Notes: generated from the sequence alone by a model not told the origin. 33,200 nt of DNA from Xanthobacteraceae bacterium (GCA_031291445.1 JARLJA010000005.1:1-33200), one strand, 5' to 3'. Shown: positions 1 to 8,241, numbered from the stretch's first letter. A program made the numbers and translations.

Positions 1-761
1 CGGTTCCGGCGACGCCCACCGCTGCAGCGCCGCCTGCGCCGGCGGCCGCCGCGCCGTCCGCCGCAGCCCCCCAGGCCGCAAGGATCGAAACCAAGCCGAT
101 GCCGGCGCCGCTCTCATCCGGCGTGATCGCCCAGCCGACTTCGCTGGTTCCCAGTTCCTATGAACCGATGACGCCGGTGCGGGTGAAGACCGTGCAGATC
201 AAGGCCGGCGGGCAGCGCGCGGCCTCGGCCACTCCCGCCGCCGTTCCGGTCGCGACCGCGTCGATTCCGCCGGCGACGCCGGCTCCTGAGGTCGCCGAAA
301 CCTCGAACTCGGTGGTGGCGAAGGCCGAACTGCCGCCCCAAAACCCGAAATATGGAACGGGCCAGGGCATTCTCGGCACCCTGCCGGCGTCGGCCTTGCA
401 GCCCCGGGCCGCGACGGTTGCGTCCGCCGACCAGCCCAAGAGCACCCAACCGACGGCCCCGCAGCCGACAACGGCGCAGACGATCCAGCAGGCCAACACC
501 ATCAAGGGTGTCGCCCACACCGGCTGGATCATCCAGGTCGGCGCGCTGGAGAGCGAGAGCGAAGCCAAGCAGCGCCTCGACGCCGCGCGCGGCAGCGCCG
601 GCGGGCTGCTCGGCAACGCCGATCCGTTCACCGAACCGGTCTCGAAGGGCGGCAAGAACTACTACCGCGCGCGCTTCGCCGGCCTCGACAAGGATCGCGC
701 CGAAGCCGCCTGTCGCACGCTCGCGCACCACGACATTTCCTGCATCGCGATCCGCAACTGA
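1..761 (+). CDS. SPOR-domain cell-wall protein, C-terminal part (probably a D-alanyl-D-alanine carboxypeptidase)
   Basis: The reading frame is open from base 3, so the 5' end lies outside the window. The visible part begins with a long Ala/Pro-rich low-complexity linker and ends in a SPOR-type peptidoglycan-binding domain, about the last 80 residues (starting GWIIQVGA, with YYRARFAGL and a terminal Cys-containing strand). SPOR domains bind denuded glycan strands at the division septum. In Bradyrhizobium-type genomes this linker plus SPOR ending is typical of periplasmic penicillin-binding D-Ala-D-Ala carboxypeptidases, but the catalytic SxxK domain is not visible here, so that identity is inferred. 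The SPOR call is firm; the enzyme name is moderate. A strong terminator follows 44 bases after the stop. Confidence 0.72.
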   Translation, partial: VPATPTAAAPPAPAAAAPSAAAPQAARIETKPMPAPLSSGVIAQPTSLVPSSYEPMTPVRVKTVQIKAGGQRAASATPAAVPVATASIPPATPAPEVAETSNSVVAKAELPPQNPKYGTGQGILGTLPASALQPRAATVASADQPKSTQPTAPQPTTAQTIQQANTIKGVAHTGWIIQVGALESESEAKQRLDAARGSAGGLLGNADPFTEPVSKGGKNYYRARFAGLDKDRAEAACRTLAHHDISCIAIRN

Positions 762-804
762 GGATCCGGGCGGCCGCGCGACCGCTGCCGTCGTCCGCTG
801 CTCT

Positions 805-832
805 GCCCGGCCCGCGCGGCCGGGCTTTTTTT
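805..832 (+). terminator. Rho-independent terminator after the SPOR-domain gene
   Basis: A perfect 7-bp GC stem (GCCCGGC at 805-811, GCCGGGC at 819-825) with a 7-base loop is followed at once by seven T residues (826-832). It lies 44 bases after the stop at 761. Confidence 0.9.
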
Positions 833-1004
833 GCGCCTGCGCGGCTCGGCGGCGCGCCACGACAATGTCGGCGATCGAAACGTCTCATCAACGATTGAAC
901 GCTAAGAATGAGGCCATAGGGACGGGCCACACAACGAGCCCGGAGGCATCATCCAGAGACACCAGACAGCCCACGCGGCGTTGCGTGATGTAGCGTGCTG
1001 GAGT

Positions 1005-1730
1005 TCAACTGTGATGCGTGCGAAGCAAGGTCTCCTTGGCCTCGTTTACCCGGGCCGCGAGATACGTCGACCCCCCTTGGTCGGGATGCAGTTTCTTCAT
1101 GAGCGATCGGTGCGCGCGCCCGATTTCATCCCGCCCCGCGCCCGGCTGCAGGCCAAGGATCTGATAGGCCTCCTGCGCCGTCATTTTGCCACCCGTCGGC
1201 TGGCCGCGCTCCCCCCCTGCCCCTGCGCCCTGAGCGTCCTGACGCCAGCCGGGAAACCTGCGATCAAGATAACTTTCAAGTAGGGCGCGACTCTCGGCGT
1301 CGAAGGTCGGACTCAAGCTCGCAAGCTGCTGCAGGTCGAATTCATCCAGCGAACGACCGGCATGGGTCCCCGCGATGATGACGCCCTGCAAGGCGCCGGT
1401 ATCGTGGTCGAGGGTCATGTCGAGGAAGCTGGACCGCACCTGCGACGATTGCCCCGCGGACTTGGCACGGCCGCCCCACCCCAGGCCACTCCACGGCCTG
1501 AACGCCGAGATCGCCGGGCTCCAGCCCAGCAGCCCGGCTCCGAATATGGCGAGCGGAACGGCCACCGCGAGCTCGCCCCGCAAGCCGGTGAAGGCCGCTA
1601 CCGCCAGGCACACCACCCCGCCCGCAAGCTTGACGGCGCGCGCCACGACGGCGGGGTTCGCCGCGCGAAACATCTGCAGCAGCGAATAGAGCACGATGAC
1701 GGCGACGGCGCCCGCGATCAGAGTCGGCAT
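1005..1730 (-). CDS. Membrane-anchored J-domain (DnaJ-like) protein
   Basis: 241 residues. The N-terminal 75 or so residues form two or three hydrophobic segments, a middle region follows, and the last 59 residues (183-241) are a J domain with the HPD tripeptide at 215-217 (KKLHPDQGG). J domains stimulate the ATPase of an Hsp70; placing the domain at the C-terminus behind membrane segments resembles DjlA/TIM14-type co-chaperones that recruit DnaK to the inner membrane. The frame is open further upstream, but the ATG at 1730 begins the hydrophobic segment directly and clears the upstream VWA gene by 59 bases. No clear Shine-Dalgarno is seen. It is the last gene of a likely three-gene minus-strand unit. 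Confidence 0.8.
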   Translation of the reverse strand: MPTLIAGAVAVIVLYSLLQMFRAANPAVVARAVKLAGGVVCLAVAAFTGLRGELAVAVPLAIFGAGLLGWSPAISAFRPWSGLGWGGRAKSAGQSSQVRSSFLDMTLDHDTGALQGVIIAGTHAGRSLDEFDLQQLASLSPTFDAESRALLESYLDRRFPGWRQDAQGAGAGGERGQPTGGKMTAQEAYQILGLQPGAGRDEIGRAHRSLMKKLHPDQGGSTYLAARVNEAKETLLRTHHS

Positions 1731-1789
1731 GGGCGATAGATAGTCGGTTGCCGCAGCCTGGAAAAGGACCCGTCGACCGATCGGCCAAG

Positions 1790-2527
1790 CTACCGCATCT
1801 GCGCCAGCAGCGCCGCCGCCCCTCCGGCCGATCGCGACAGTCGCTGCAGCGCCTCGCGGCCGCCTGCGGCGTAGGCCGCGACCGCCCGTAGTAACTCGCG
1901 CAGCTGCGCCGCGGCTCCGGGATCGAAGCGGCCATAGGCGCCGCCCGAGAGGCGCGCGATCTCCCTGAACGTCTGCTCGGCCAGCGGGTCGTGTCCCTCC
2001 TGGAACATGAACACCGGCACCTTCAACAGGCCCAGTTCGCCCGCCTTGGCGCACAGCTCGTCGGCGCTCTCCTCCATGGCGTCGCCGACGAACACCAGGG
2101 CCCGCACACCATGCGCAATCGCTTCGCGGCGCGCCTCCGCGAGCACCTTGCGAATCTGGGTGTGACCGCCGGCGACCGAGATCCGGCCCATCAGCCGCGA
2201 CAGCTGGGCGGTGTCGGCGATCCAGGGGCTGGCCCGGCATTCGTCCAGGCCCCTGAAATAGACCAGCCGCACGTCGAGGCCGCCGATCGATCCGGCCTCG
2301 CGGAACATGTCGGCCTGCAGCTGGCAGGCGAGGTCCCAGGTCGGCTGGCGACTCATGGTGGCGTCGAGGGCGAAGATCAGCCGGCCGCGGCCGGTCGCGA
2401 CCTGCGGTGGTGCCACGGCCCGCACGCGGGCGACGAATTCCGCGATCTCGGCCGACGTCGCCGGGCTGGTCAACGCATCGGCCGTGGCGGCGCCGGGCGT
2501 GGGCAACTTGGTCGGTTCATCGGACAT
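1790..2527 (-). CDS. VWA-domain protein
   Basis: 245 residues. After a 45-residue Pro/Ala-rich N-terminus a von Willebrand factor A fold begins (GRLIFALDATMS, MIDAS-type DATMS at 55-59), continues with a conserved Thr in AGGHTQI and an Asp in VGDAMEE, and ends in an Ala-rich helical tail. The MIDAS motif is DxTxS rather than the standard DxSxS. VWA domains mediate metal-dependent protein-protein contacts; no substrate is evident. The start at 2527 is preceded by GAGG seven bases upstream. An upstream in-frame start would add 17 unconserved-looking residues. It lies between an alpha/beta hydrolase and a J-domain protein on the same strand, so a shared envelope or proteostasis role is possible but unproven. 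Confidence 0.8.
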   Translation of the reverse strand: MSDEPTKLPTPGAATADALTSPATSAEIAEFVARVRAVAPPQVATGRGRLIFALDATMSRQPTWDLACQLQADMFREAGSIGGLDVRLVYFRGLDECRASPWIADTAQLSRLMGRISVAGGHTQIRKVLAEARREAIAHGVRALVFVGDAMEESADELCAKAGELGLLKVPVFMFQEGHDPLAEQTFREIARLSGGAYGRFDPGAAAQLRELLRAVAAYAAGGREALQRLSRSAGGAAALLAQMR

Positions 2528-2608
2528 GCATCGGCCTCGGCAGGGCCGAACTGAACGCCAAATCCGCCATCCGATCAAGCGCGCCGAAGGCCGCGCCGCT
2601 GTTCTCCG

Positions 2609-3490
2609 CTAGTGAACCGCGATCCGCGGCACCACGGTCGCCGCGCGAATCCGCTCGGGCGATTCGGACGGGACGGTCGTTGCCCCCGTCAGCAGCCGGT
2701 CGTCGGGCACGGCGCGAAGGTCGCTCTCCTCGCTCAGAAACTGGTCGAGGGCATCCTGGATCCTGGCCTTGACCTCGTCCGGACCGCGATCGCTCATGTC
2801 GGTATGCTGGGCGCCGGTCTTGACCAGACTGATGCCGGTCCTGGCGCAGATCTCGTCATCCGGCACCACGCCGGGATCCGGGACGAAATTGCTGTCCTTG
2901 GAGCGGAACGACAGGATCTTGAACTTGGCCTGGGTCAGGAACGGCACGCGCAGGTTGTCCAGCGTCACGATGCGCTTGACCAAGTCGGGATACTCCTTGG
3001 CGAAGAACATCGAAATATCGCCGCCGTTGGAGTGGCCGACCAGCAGCAGCTTGTCGTAGTCGGCATAGTCGAGCCGCTTTCTCATCTCGTCGACGACGTA
3101 AAGAATATTGGCGACGCCGCGCTGATAGACCGGCAGCCGTCCGACATAGGGCTCGCCGACCTTGGTCACCAGCGGCGCGTCGGTCGGCAGGTCGTGCTGG
3201 ACGCTCAGCACCAGGTAGCCCCGCAGCGCCAGCACGTTCGCGAGAAACGAGTACTCGGTGTTCTTGACCGTGTTGCCGTGGTTCAGGATGGCGACCGGCA
3301 GGACCCGAAGCCCGGCCTGGGCCTGCATTTCGCTGTCGCGCCGCACCGCGACGTCAACCGCGATCGGTCGACCGCGCGCAGCGTCGAACAGTGCGATGGA
3401 GTCGTGCCGCACCGCCCATCGGCTGAAGCTGAAATAGCCCGCAGCGAGCAGCACGGCGACAGCGAAAGCAATCATCAGGCCGCGGTTCAT
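2609..3490 (-). CDS. Membrane-anchored or secreted alpha/beta hydrolase
   Basis: 293 residues. One hydrophobic segment (about 5-22) is a signal anchor. The hydrolase core shows an oxyanion-type HGN (71-73), the nucleophile elbow GHSNGG with Ser154, and a C-terminal GAQHTDMS that supplies the likely catalytic His. The substrate cannot be told from the sequence; the overall pattern (QHDLPTD, elbow, His near the end) fits esterase/lipase-like serine hydrolases acting outside the cytoplasm. The start is well fixed: AGGAGG lies six bases before the ATG at 3490. Likely first gene of a unit with the VWA (81-base gap) and J-domain genes. A TGC-GCA palindrome lies about 117 bases upstream. Confidence 0.82.
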   Translation of the reverse strand: MNRGLMIAFAVAVLLAAGYFSFSRWAVRHDSIALFDAARGRPIAVDVAVRRDSEMQAQAGLRVLPVAILNHGNTVKNTEYSFLANVLALRGYLVLSVQHDLPTDAPLVTKVGEPYVGRLPVYQRGVANILYVVDEMRKRLDYADYDKLLLVGHSNGGDISMFFAKEYPDLVKRIVTLDNLRVPFLTQAKFKILSFRSKDSNFVPDPGVVPDDEICARTGISLVKTGAQHTDMSDRGPDEVKARIQDALDQFLSEESDLRAVPDDRLLTGATTVPSESPERIRAATVVPRIAVH

Positions 3491-3606
3491 CAAGCCTCCT
3501 GAAGTTGCGCCCCGCCATTCGATCACCTCGGCGGAACGACTCCAACAGACTAAGTGCGACGCTGACGCTGGCACAGACCAAAGATTGGCGTTTTCAGGGT
3601 GACAAA

Positions 3607-3618
3607 TTGTGCATTGCA
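3607..3618. promoter_or_regulatory. Possible PhaR-type operator
   Basis: The minus strand reads TGCAATGCACAA, a TGC-N3-GCA palindrome with a CAA tail, in an otherwise GC-rich intergenic stretch. From memory it fits the motif reported for PhaR, the polyhydroxyalkanoate-responsive repressor of Bradyrhizobium. It lies upstream of the alpha/beta hydrolase gene. No -35/-10 pair is clearly visible beside it. Confidence 0.35.
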
Positions 3619-3681
3619 GCCAAAAAACAGCCAAACCTTCCGCCCGCGTTCCGCGACGTGTTTGCAGAAGCGATGGCGAAT

Positions 3682-3722
3682 TCAGGCGCTGATAATCAGG
3701 CGCTGATTAATCAGGCGCTGAT
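3682..3722. repeat. Three tandem copies of TCAGGCGCTGAT
   Basis: The 12-mer occurs at 3682-3693, 3696-3707 and 3711-3722, with 2- and 3-base AT spacers. Each copy can fold into a 4-bp TCAG/CTGA hairpin. The third copy overlaps the 3' end of mipZ, whose stop codon is 3711-3713 on the minus strand. It may slow transcription after mipZ or be a simple tandem expansion. Confidence 0.85.
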
Positions 3723-4634
3723 GATGTCGTCCAGCTCGAGCGGCTTGTCGACCTGCGCGAACCATTCGGCGCGCGCCAGCGCCCGGCGGCGGCCGCGTTC
3801 GTCGAGCGGCAGCTTCAACTGCCGGAGCAGGCCGATGACCTCCTCGCGCGCGGTGACGTGGCCCATGCTCGGCCGCGTGCCCAGTGTCGCCTCATCGAGG
3901 TCGTCGAGCGCGGTCAGACCGCGCGGAAAGAATTCGCGGTAGACCACCCGCTCGGCAAAGCCGTCCAAGGCCCGGAAACCGAGGCGGAACGCGAGCTGTT
4001 GCAGCCCCTCGGCGACCAGCTGCTTGTTGCGCGACCCGAGCATCGAGAGCCGGTTGCGCACCACGATCCAGTCGGTGGTCGTGCCGTCGAGCTGGCGGCG
4101 CTGCTTGCGGGACTCGCGCACCATGGTGGCGTAGTGGCTCTCCCCGGTACAGGAGTAGGTTTGGGGATCGATGGTCCCGAGCACGTCGAAATCGAGGAAG
4201 CTGTCGTTGATCGGCGTCACCAGGGTGTCGGCCAGCGAGTGCGCGAGCCGCATCAGGTAGCCGTCGTTGCCAGGAGTGTCGATGACAACGAAATCGAAAG
4301 TGCGCTCCACCGCGCTGAGCGCGGCGGCGAACTGCGACAGCTCCGCAGCCTCGTTGTCGGCGACCATCATGCTTGTGCTGAGCTCGATGCAGCAGTGCTG
4401 GGGCAATTCCAGCTCGAGGCCGGTCCGGCGCGCCCAGGCGGCGCGGTTGGCGATGTAGTGGGTGAAGCTCTGCTGCCGGCTGTCGAGGTCGATGGTCGCG
4501 ACGCGCTGGCCGGCCTTGAGCAGAGCCACCGCGATGTGAACGGCCGTGGTGGACTTCCCCGAGCCGCCCTTCTCGTTGCCCAGGACGATCACATGGGCTG
4601 CACCGGTCTGGCTCTGGCTTGCCTGCAGCAACAT
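3711..4634 (-). CDS. mipZ: MipZ-type division-plane positioning ATPase
   Basis: 307 residues of the ParA/MinD superfamily. A deviant Walker A motif (KGGSGKST, 22-29) with its signature Lys, the VIDTPG Walker B region, and the stretch with NDSFLDFDVLG and TTDWIVVRNRLSML are characteristic of MipZ, which forms a polar gradient through ParB-parS and inhibits FtsZ so that division occurs at midcell. Caulobacter MipZ is somewhat shorter (about 276 residues). The ATG at 4634 is chosen because GAGGGGG precedes it by seven bases; a TTG at 4661 would add nine residues and run through that ribosome-binding site. It is divergent from panC and is not next to parAB here. Confidence 0.93.
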   Translation of the reverse strand: MLLQASQSQTGAAHVIVLGNEKGGSGKSTTAVHIAVALLKAGQRVATIDLDSRQQSFTHYIANRAAWARRTGLELELPQHCCIELSTSMMVADNEAAELSQFAAALSAVERTFDFVVIDTPGNDGYLMRLAHSLADTLVTPINDSFLDFDVLGTIDPQTYSCTGESHYATMVRESRKQRRQLDGTTTDWIVVRNRLSMLGSRNKQLVAEGLQQLAFRLGFRALDGFAERVVYREFFPRGLTALDDLDEATLGTRPSMGHVTAREEVIGLLRQLKLPLDERGRRRALARAEWFAQVDKPLELDDIISA

Positions 4635-4896
4635 TGCGTGCCCCCTCGTGCATATACTCAAATCATGGGCGCGCGGTGGTCAAGCGAATTGCGATGCCGG
4701 GCGTCGTTTCCATCGTTCATCATGAACGCGGACGGCGCAGAGCGCAGCCGACGCGACAGGCCGGCCGCCATCGATCCGGAAGACGGGCGCGCGATGTCAA
4801 GGATTGCAAAACGCCGCGCAATCCCGCATTCCGGTGCGCCACATTTCGCGTCGCATTGGACGCGAGGCCTTTCCGTTCAGCCCGCCCAGAGCCACG
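4635..4896. promoter_or_regulatory. Divergent intergenic region mipZ/panC
   Basis: 262 bases between the two divergent starts. It must hold both promoters, but I cannot define -35/-10 boxes with confidence. The least GC-rich part is around 4650-4665. The panC frame is open back to 4804, but no family similarity supports using that extra sequence. Confidence 0.5.
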
Positions 4897-5748
4897 ATGC
4901 CCCACTCGCCCCTGATTGCCCGTACCCTCCCCGCGTTGAGCAAGGCTCTTGCCCGGCTGCGCGCGCGCCAGTCGACTCTTGCCCTGGTTCCGACCATGGG
5001 GGCGCTCCATGACGGGCATATTTCGCTGATCCGCCTCGCCCGCCGGCGGGCCAAGCGGGTGGCGGTTTCAATCTTCGTGAACCCCACCCAGTTCGCACCC
5101 CACGAGGACCTGGCCTCCTACCCCCGCACCTGGAAGGCCGATCTCGCCAGGCTCGTGGCCGAAGGCGTCGACCTGGTCTGGAATCCGGGCGCAGACATCA
5201 TGTATCCGTCCGGCTTCGCGACCCGGGTCGCGGTCGAGGGCCCGGCGACCTGCGGGCTGGAAGATCGCTTTCGCCCGCATTTCTTCGGCGGCGTCGCCAC
5301 CGTGGTGGCGAAGCTGTTCACCCAGATCCGCCCCGACGTCGCGGTGTTCGGCGAGAAGGACTTTCAGCAGCTCAAGGTCGTCGCGCGGATGGCGCGCGAC
5401 CTCGATCTCGGGGTCAAGGTGGTCGGCGCCCCGATCGTCCGCGAGCGCGACGGGCTGGCGATGTCGTCCCGCAACGTCTACCTGTCCGATGCCGAGCGTG
5501 CGCGCGCGACCGTGCTGCATCGCGTGCTGAAGGACACCAGGGCCCGCATGCGCGCGGGCGCGCCATTCGCGACCTGCCTCGATGCAGGAGCAAGCGCCAT
5601 CGCCCAGGCGGGGTTCGCCCTTGATTATCTGGAGGCCCGCCACGCGGAGACGCTGGCCCCGGTCGCGGCCATGGACGAAGCCCCCGTCCGGCTGCTCGTC
5701 GCAGCCAAGATCGGCACCACGCGGCTGATCGACAACATCAAGGTTTGA
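4897..5748 (+). CDS. panC: Pantothenate synthetase (pantoate-beta-alanine ligase)
   Basis: 283 residues, the usual length for the family. It joins pantoate and beta-alanine using ATP in the cytoplasm, the last step of pantothenate (vitamin B5, CoA precursor) synthesis. Diagnostic motifs are [10 protein letters not shown] (HIGH-type, 32-41), FVNPTQF (60-66), FGEKDFQQL (151-159) and MSSRN (189-193, KMSKS-equivalent). The ATG at 4897 gives a normal N-terminus starting just before the first strand; an earlier start at 4804 would add 31 atypical residues. panB is not adjacent. It converges on the DUF1489 gene, with an inverted repeat between them. Confidence 0.97.
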   Translation: MPHSPLIARTLPALSKALARLRARQSTLALVPTMGALHDGHISLIRLARRRAKRVAVSIFVNPTQFAPHEDLASYPRTWKADLARLVAEGVDLVWNPGADIMYPSGFATRVAVEGPATCGLEDRFRPHFFGGVATVVAKLFTQIRPDVAVFGEKDFQQLKVVARMARDLDLGVKVVGAPIVRERDGLAMSSRNVYLSDAERARATVLHRVLKDTRARMRAGAPFATCLDAGASAIAQAGFALDYLEARHAETLAPVAAMDEAPVRLLVAAKIGTTRLIDNIKV

Positions 5749-5774
5749 CTCCGGAGATCGCCGTCCGGCGCGGC

Positions 5775-5793
5775 CGGAGCCGGACCGGCTCCG
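5775..5793. terminator. Inverted repeat between convergent panC and DUF1489 genes
   Basis: CGGAGCCGG at 5775-5783 and CCGGCTCCG at 5785-5793 form a perfect palindrome, folding as an 8-bp stem with a 3-base loop. It lies in the 45-base gap between convergent stops. There is no T-tract, so termination on both strands is plausible but not certain. Confidence 0.45.
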
Positions 5794-6231
5794 TCAGATC
5801 AGTCCCAGATCGCGCAGTTCCCGGCGCATGGGCTCGGGCATGTCGGCCAGTCCATCGCCGCGCTTGCCGAGATCCGGGGGCGCGTCCGGGACGGCGAGAT
5901 AGCGCCAGCCCTGAAACGGACGCATCGGGCGCGGCACCACCGGGATCAGCTTCGGATCCATGACCAGACGACAGCGCGCGATGCCGTCCTTGTCGCGGAA
6001 CGGCTCGATGGCCAGCAGGCGCTGCCTCGCGGCAATCTCGCCCTTGATCACCCAATAGATCGACCCGCCACCCAGCAGCTCGGCGTCGCGCTTGGGCGTC
6101 ATGCGCGTGACGTGGACGTGGCGTCGCGGCTGGCCGCTGGCAACCGCTTGCTTGGCGCGCAGCTTGATCCAGGCCTCGAGGTCCTTCACGGACTCGGCGC
6201 CGACACTGAGCTTGACGAGGTGGAGAGGCAT
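5794..6231 (-). CDS. DUF1489 family protein
   Basis: 145 residues. The N-terminal MPLHLVKLSVG, the HVHVTRMTPKR segment and GGGSIYWVIKG followed by PFQGWRYL are hallmarks of DUF1489, a small family found widely in Alphaproteobacteria. Its molecular function is not established. No signal peptide or membrane segment is seen, so it is probably cytoplasmic. The start at 6231 is set by the conserved N-terminus; no ribosome-binding site is obvious. It follows the Pro/Ala-rich membrane protein gene on the same strand after 64 bases and may be co-transcribed. Confidence 0.85.
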   Translation of the reverse strand: MPLHLVKLSVGAESVKDLEAWIKLRAKQAVASGQPRRHVHVTRMTPKRDAELLGGGSIYWVIKGEIAARQRLLAIEPFRDKDGIARCRLVMDPKLIPVVPRPMRPFQGWRYLAVPDAPPDLGKRGDGLADMPEPMRRELRDLGLI

Positions 6232-6295
6232 GAAGCGACTGACGATATGACGGGAGCTTCGCCGCGGCGATGGCAGCGCGCCCGAGACCCTCGGG

Positions 6296-7255
6296 TTATT
6301 GTTGATTGTCGTCGGCTGGCGGGGCCGGTGCAAGCGGCACTGGCGCCGGGGCTGGCGGCTTCTTCGGTGCGGGCTTCTTGACGGCGGGCGCTGCGGCCGG
6401 TGCCGCAGCCGCCGGCGGCGTCACGGGACGCGGCGTCGCCGCGGCGACGGGTTTCGACCCCTGGCCGGCCGCGGCGGGAGCCGCTGCCCCACCCGGCTCC
6501 GATGTCATGATGTTCACGGGTGGAATTGAACTGGAGCTCGGGAAGTCGCCCGATACCGGCCGCCCTGCCGCTGCCGCCGGCGGAGCCGCTGCCGCCGGCG
6601 CCGGCGCCGCAGCGGCGTTGTTATTCCAGGACAGCGCATACCGGCCAATCAAGCCCTCATAGGCCCGCTCGGTCATGTTGGCCGCAATCTGGTTGTGATC
6701 GGTCAAGACGGCGTAGAAGGCGCAATCCGACGGCGTGCAGCCGTCGCGAACGGCGAGGACATGGGCGACCATGCCGTAGCGGTCATGCTCGAGCGTGCGA
6801 CGCAGCGCCGACAGTTCGGGCGGGATCTTCCTGTCGTCGGGAGCCCGCGCCGCTGCGCTCGCCAGCCGGATCATCTGGGCCGCAGTATAGGATACGGCAG
6901 CGGCCGCGGACTCGGCCGAGGCGAACAACGGCCGCTCGCAGGCGGCCTCCACAGCGTCACCGGCCAGACCATCGAGGCAGGACATCACTGCGGGCGAGGC
7001 CTGGGGTGGCGCCGGTGACTCGGCGGATGCGGTGTGGCGGGACCCGGTCGGGCCGCGGACGGTGATGGCCACGGCCACCCCGATGGCCAGCACCGCAAGC
7101 GCGGCCAGCACGGCGTTGGCCACCGACTTCTCGGCACGAAGCAAGGCGACCAGCGCAAACAGGACGAATACCGCCGCGACCGCCAGCGCGATCCAGCCGG
7201 TCGGGGACAGCGAGTGCCACAGTTGGTCGAGTGATGCGCCCCAAGCTCCGGTCAA
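6296..7255 (-). CDS. Uncharacterised membrane protein with Pro/Ala-rich C-terminus
   Basis: 319 residues. Two hydrophobic segments (about 19-40 and 46-65) are followed by a cysteine-containing soluble region (about 90-205; Cys in SCLDGL, ACERP and DGCTPSDCAF), and then about 110 residues that are almost only Ala, Pro, Lys and Ser. The Cys-containing part would be periplasmic if the two segments form a hairpin with a cytoplasmic N-terminus, or cytoplasmic in the reverse topology. I recognise it only as a conserved hypothetical of Bradyrhizobium-type genomes. The start is a TTG at 7255, supported by an AGGAGGGGGG tract 7-13 bases upstream; no in-frame ATG lies before the first membrane segment. 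Confidence 0.72.
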   Translation of the reverse strand: MTGAWGASLDQLWHSLSPTGWIALAVAAVFVLFALVALLRAEKSVANAVLAALAVLAIGVAVAITVRGPTGSRHTASAESPAPPQASPAVMSCLDGLAGDAVEAACERPLFASAESAAAAVSYTAAQMIRLASAAARAPDDRKIPPELSALRRTLEHDRYGMVAHVLAVRDGCTPSDCAFYAVLTDHNQIAANMTERAYEGLIGRYALSWNNNAAAAPAPAAAAPPAAAAGRPVSGDFPSSSSIPPVNIMTSEPGGAAAPAAAGQGSKPVAAATPRPVTPPAAAAPAAAPAVKKPAPKKPPAPAPVPLAPAPPADDNQQ

Positions 7256-7432
7256 GCGAAATCCCCCCTCCTGACAGCGCCAGAGACCCGGCGCCGGCGC
7301 GAACCTCCGAATGGGGGCCTTCCCAACGCCGTCATGCCGTTACGAGGCCAAGACCCGACTCCTGTGTCACGAATGCGGCAAATTCGCAGTTCTGTTGGTC
7401 CGGAATGTCTTGCGGCTGGCAGAACCGGGGCA

Positions 7433-7636
7433 CTAGGCCGCGGCGAGCTGGCTTTCCTTGGCAACCCGCTCAAAGGCTTCGGTCGCGCTCTTGATACGGT
7501 ACTGGCAGTCGTCGCCGTCGGTCGGCAGCTGGCGAATGATCTCATAGGTGCCACTGGCTGCCGGACGCGCCACATTGCTGGCGGTAAAATAGACCGTCGA
7601 TCCAACCCGGAACTTGTGCTTCAACACAGTCTCCAT
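7433..7636 (-). CDS. Small uncharacterised protein
   Basis: 67 residues (METVLKHKFRVGSTVYF...). The N-terminal half looks like a short beta-barrel (KFRVGSTVYFT, SGTYEIIRQLP, CQYRIKSA), as in small SH3-like proteins that occur in many copies in Bradyrhizobium-type genomes; the C-terminus is a short helix. Function is unknown. An alternative ATG at 7645 would add three residues (MER); the frame is open to 7777 but the added sequence looks non-coding. It sits alone, with 177 and 236 bases free on its two sides. Confidence 0.68.
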   Translation of the reverse strand: METVLKHKFRVGSTVYFTASNVARPAASGTYEIIRQLPTDGDDCQYRIKSATEAFERVAKESQLAAA

Positions 7637-7872
7637 CCTCTCCATCACGCAGGAAGCGCCGGCCGCAATCCCAGCGGGCCGGTCGGCGGATTTTCGAAGC
7701 GTCGTATAGCACGCCAAAAACGCGTTTGGCCAGCCATTTTGCCTCGCCAGCCCCCTAAAATTCCACCGCTTTTTCAAGATGATACCCCCTCCTGCCAGCG
7801 CCTCGGCGAGCGCTTGCGGCCACCCCGACCCGGCCCGTCACGGGGGCGACCTCAAGGGTACGAGCGCCGCCG

Positions 7873-8241
7873 TCAGGCTCCGTGGGTCAGGCTGCCGGTG
7901 GGGCTGGCATGGTCGACCGACGCCGGCAGCTGCTTGGCCAGGACGTCGAGCACCTGGTCCACCGGGATGCCGAACTTGGCGGCGAGCTGCTTGACCTGGT
8001 CGTTGCTCAGCACCTGCTTGAGCTGATCCGCGGTGATCGGCATGTTCTCGCCATTGCCAAGCCACGACGAAACCTGGGCGCCCAGCCCGGATTGCTGCAG
8101 TTTCGCGACGATGGCCGACAGGCCGCCCTGCGAGCCATTGCCCAGCACCTCGCTCAGCACGACCGGCACCACCGCCGCCTCCAATTGTCCCAGCGCGCCC
8201 TTGAAGGCAGGCGAATTGGACAGTTCGTCGAAGATACCCAT
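7873..8241 (-). CDS. YidB/DUF937 family protein
   Basis: 122 residues. The sequence (MGIFDEL, then helices with GLGAQVSSWLGNG and PITADQLKQVLSND, QLAAKFGIPVDQVLDVLAKQLP) matches the YidB-like DUF937 family, small soluble proteins of unknown function common in Proteobacteria. The ATG at 8241 is preceded by GGAAGG nine bases upstream; the ATG at 8250 would leave no spacing from that site. It stands alone on the minus strand; no partner is visible. Confidence 0.85.
   Translation of the reverse strand: MGIFDELSNSPAFKGALGQLEAAVVPVVLSEVLGNGSQGGLSAIVAKLQQSGLGAQVSSWLGNGENMPITADQLKQVLSNDQVKQLAAKFGIPVDQVLDVLAKQLPASVDHASPTGSLTHGA

Noticed and set aside
1005-2527. VWA plus J-domain genes as a phage-defence module
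   Set aside because: No nuclease, AAA ATPase, kinase/phosphatase or other defence gene accompanies them, and the surroundings are housekeeping genes.
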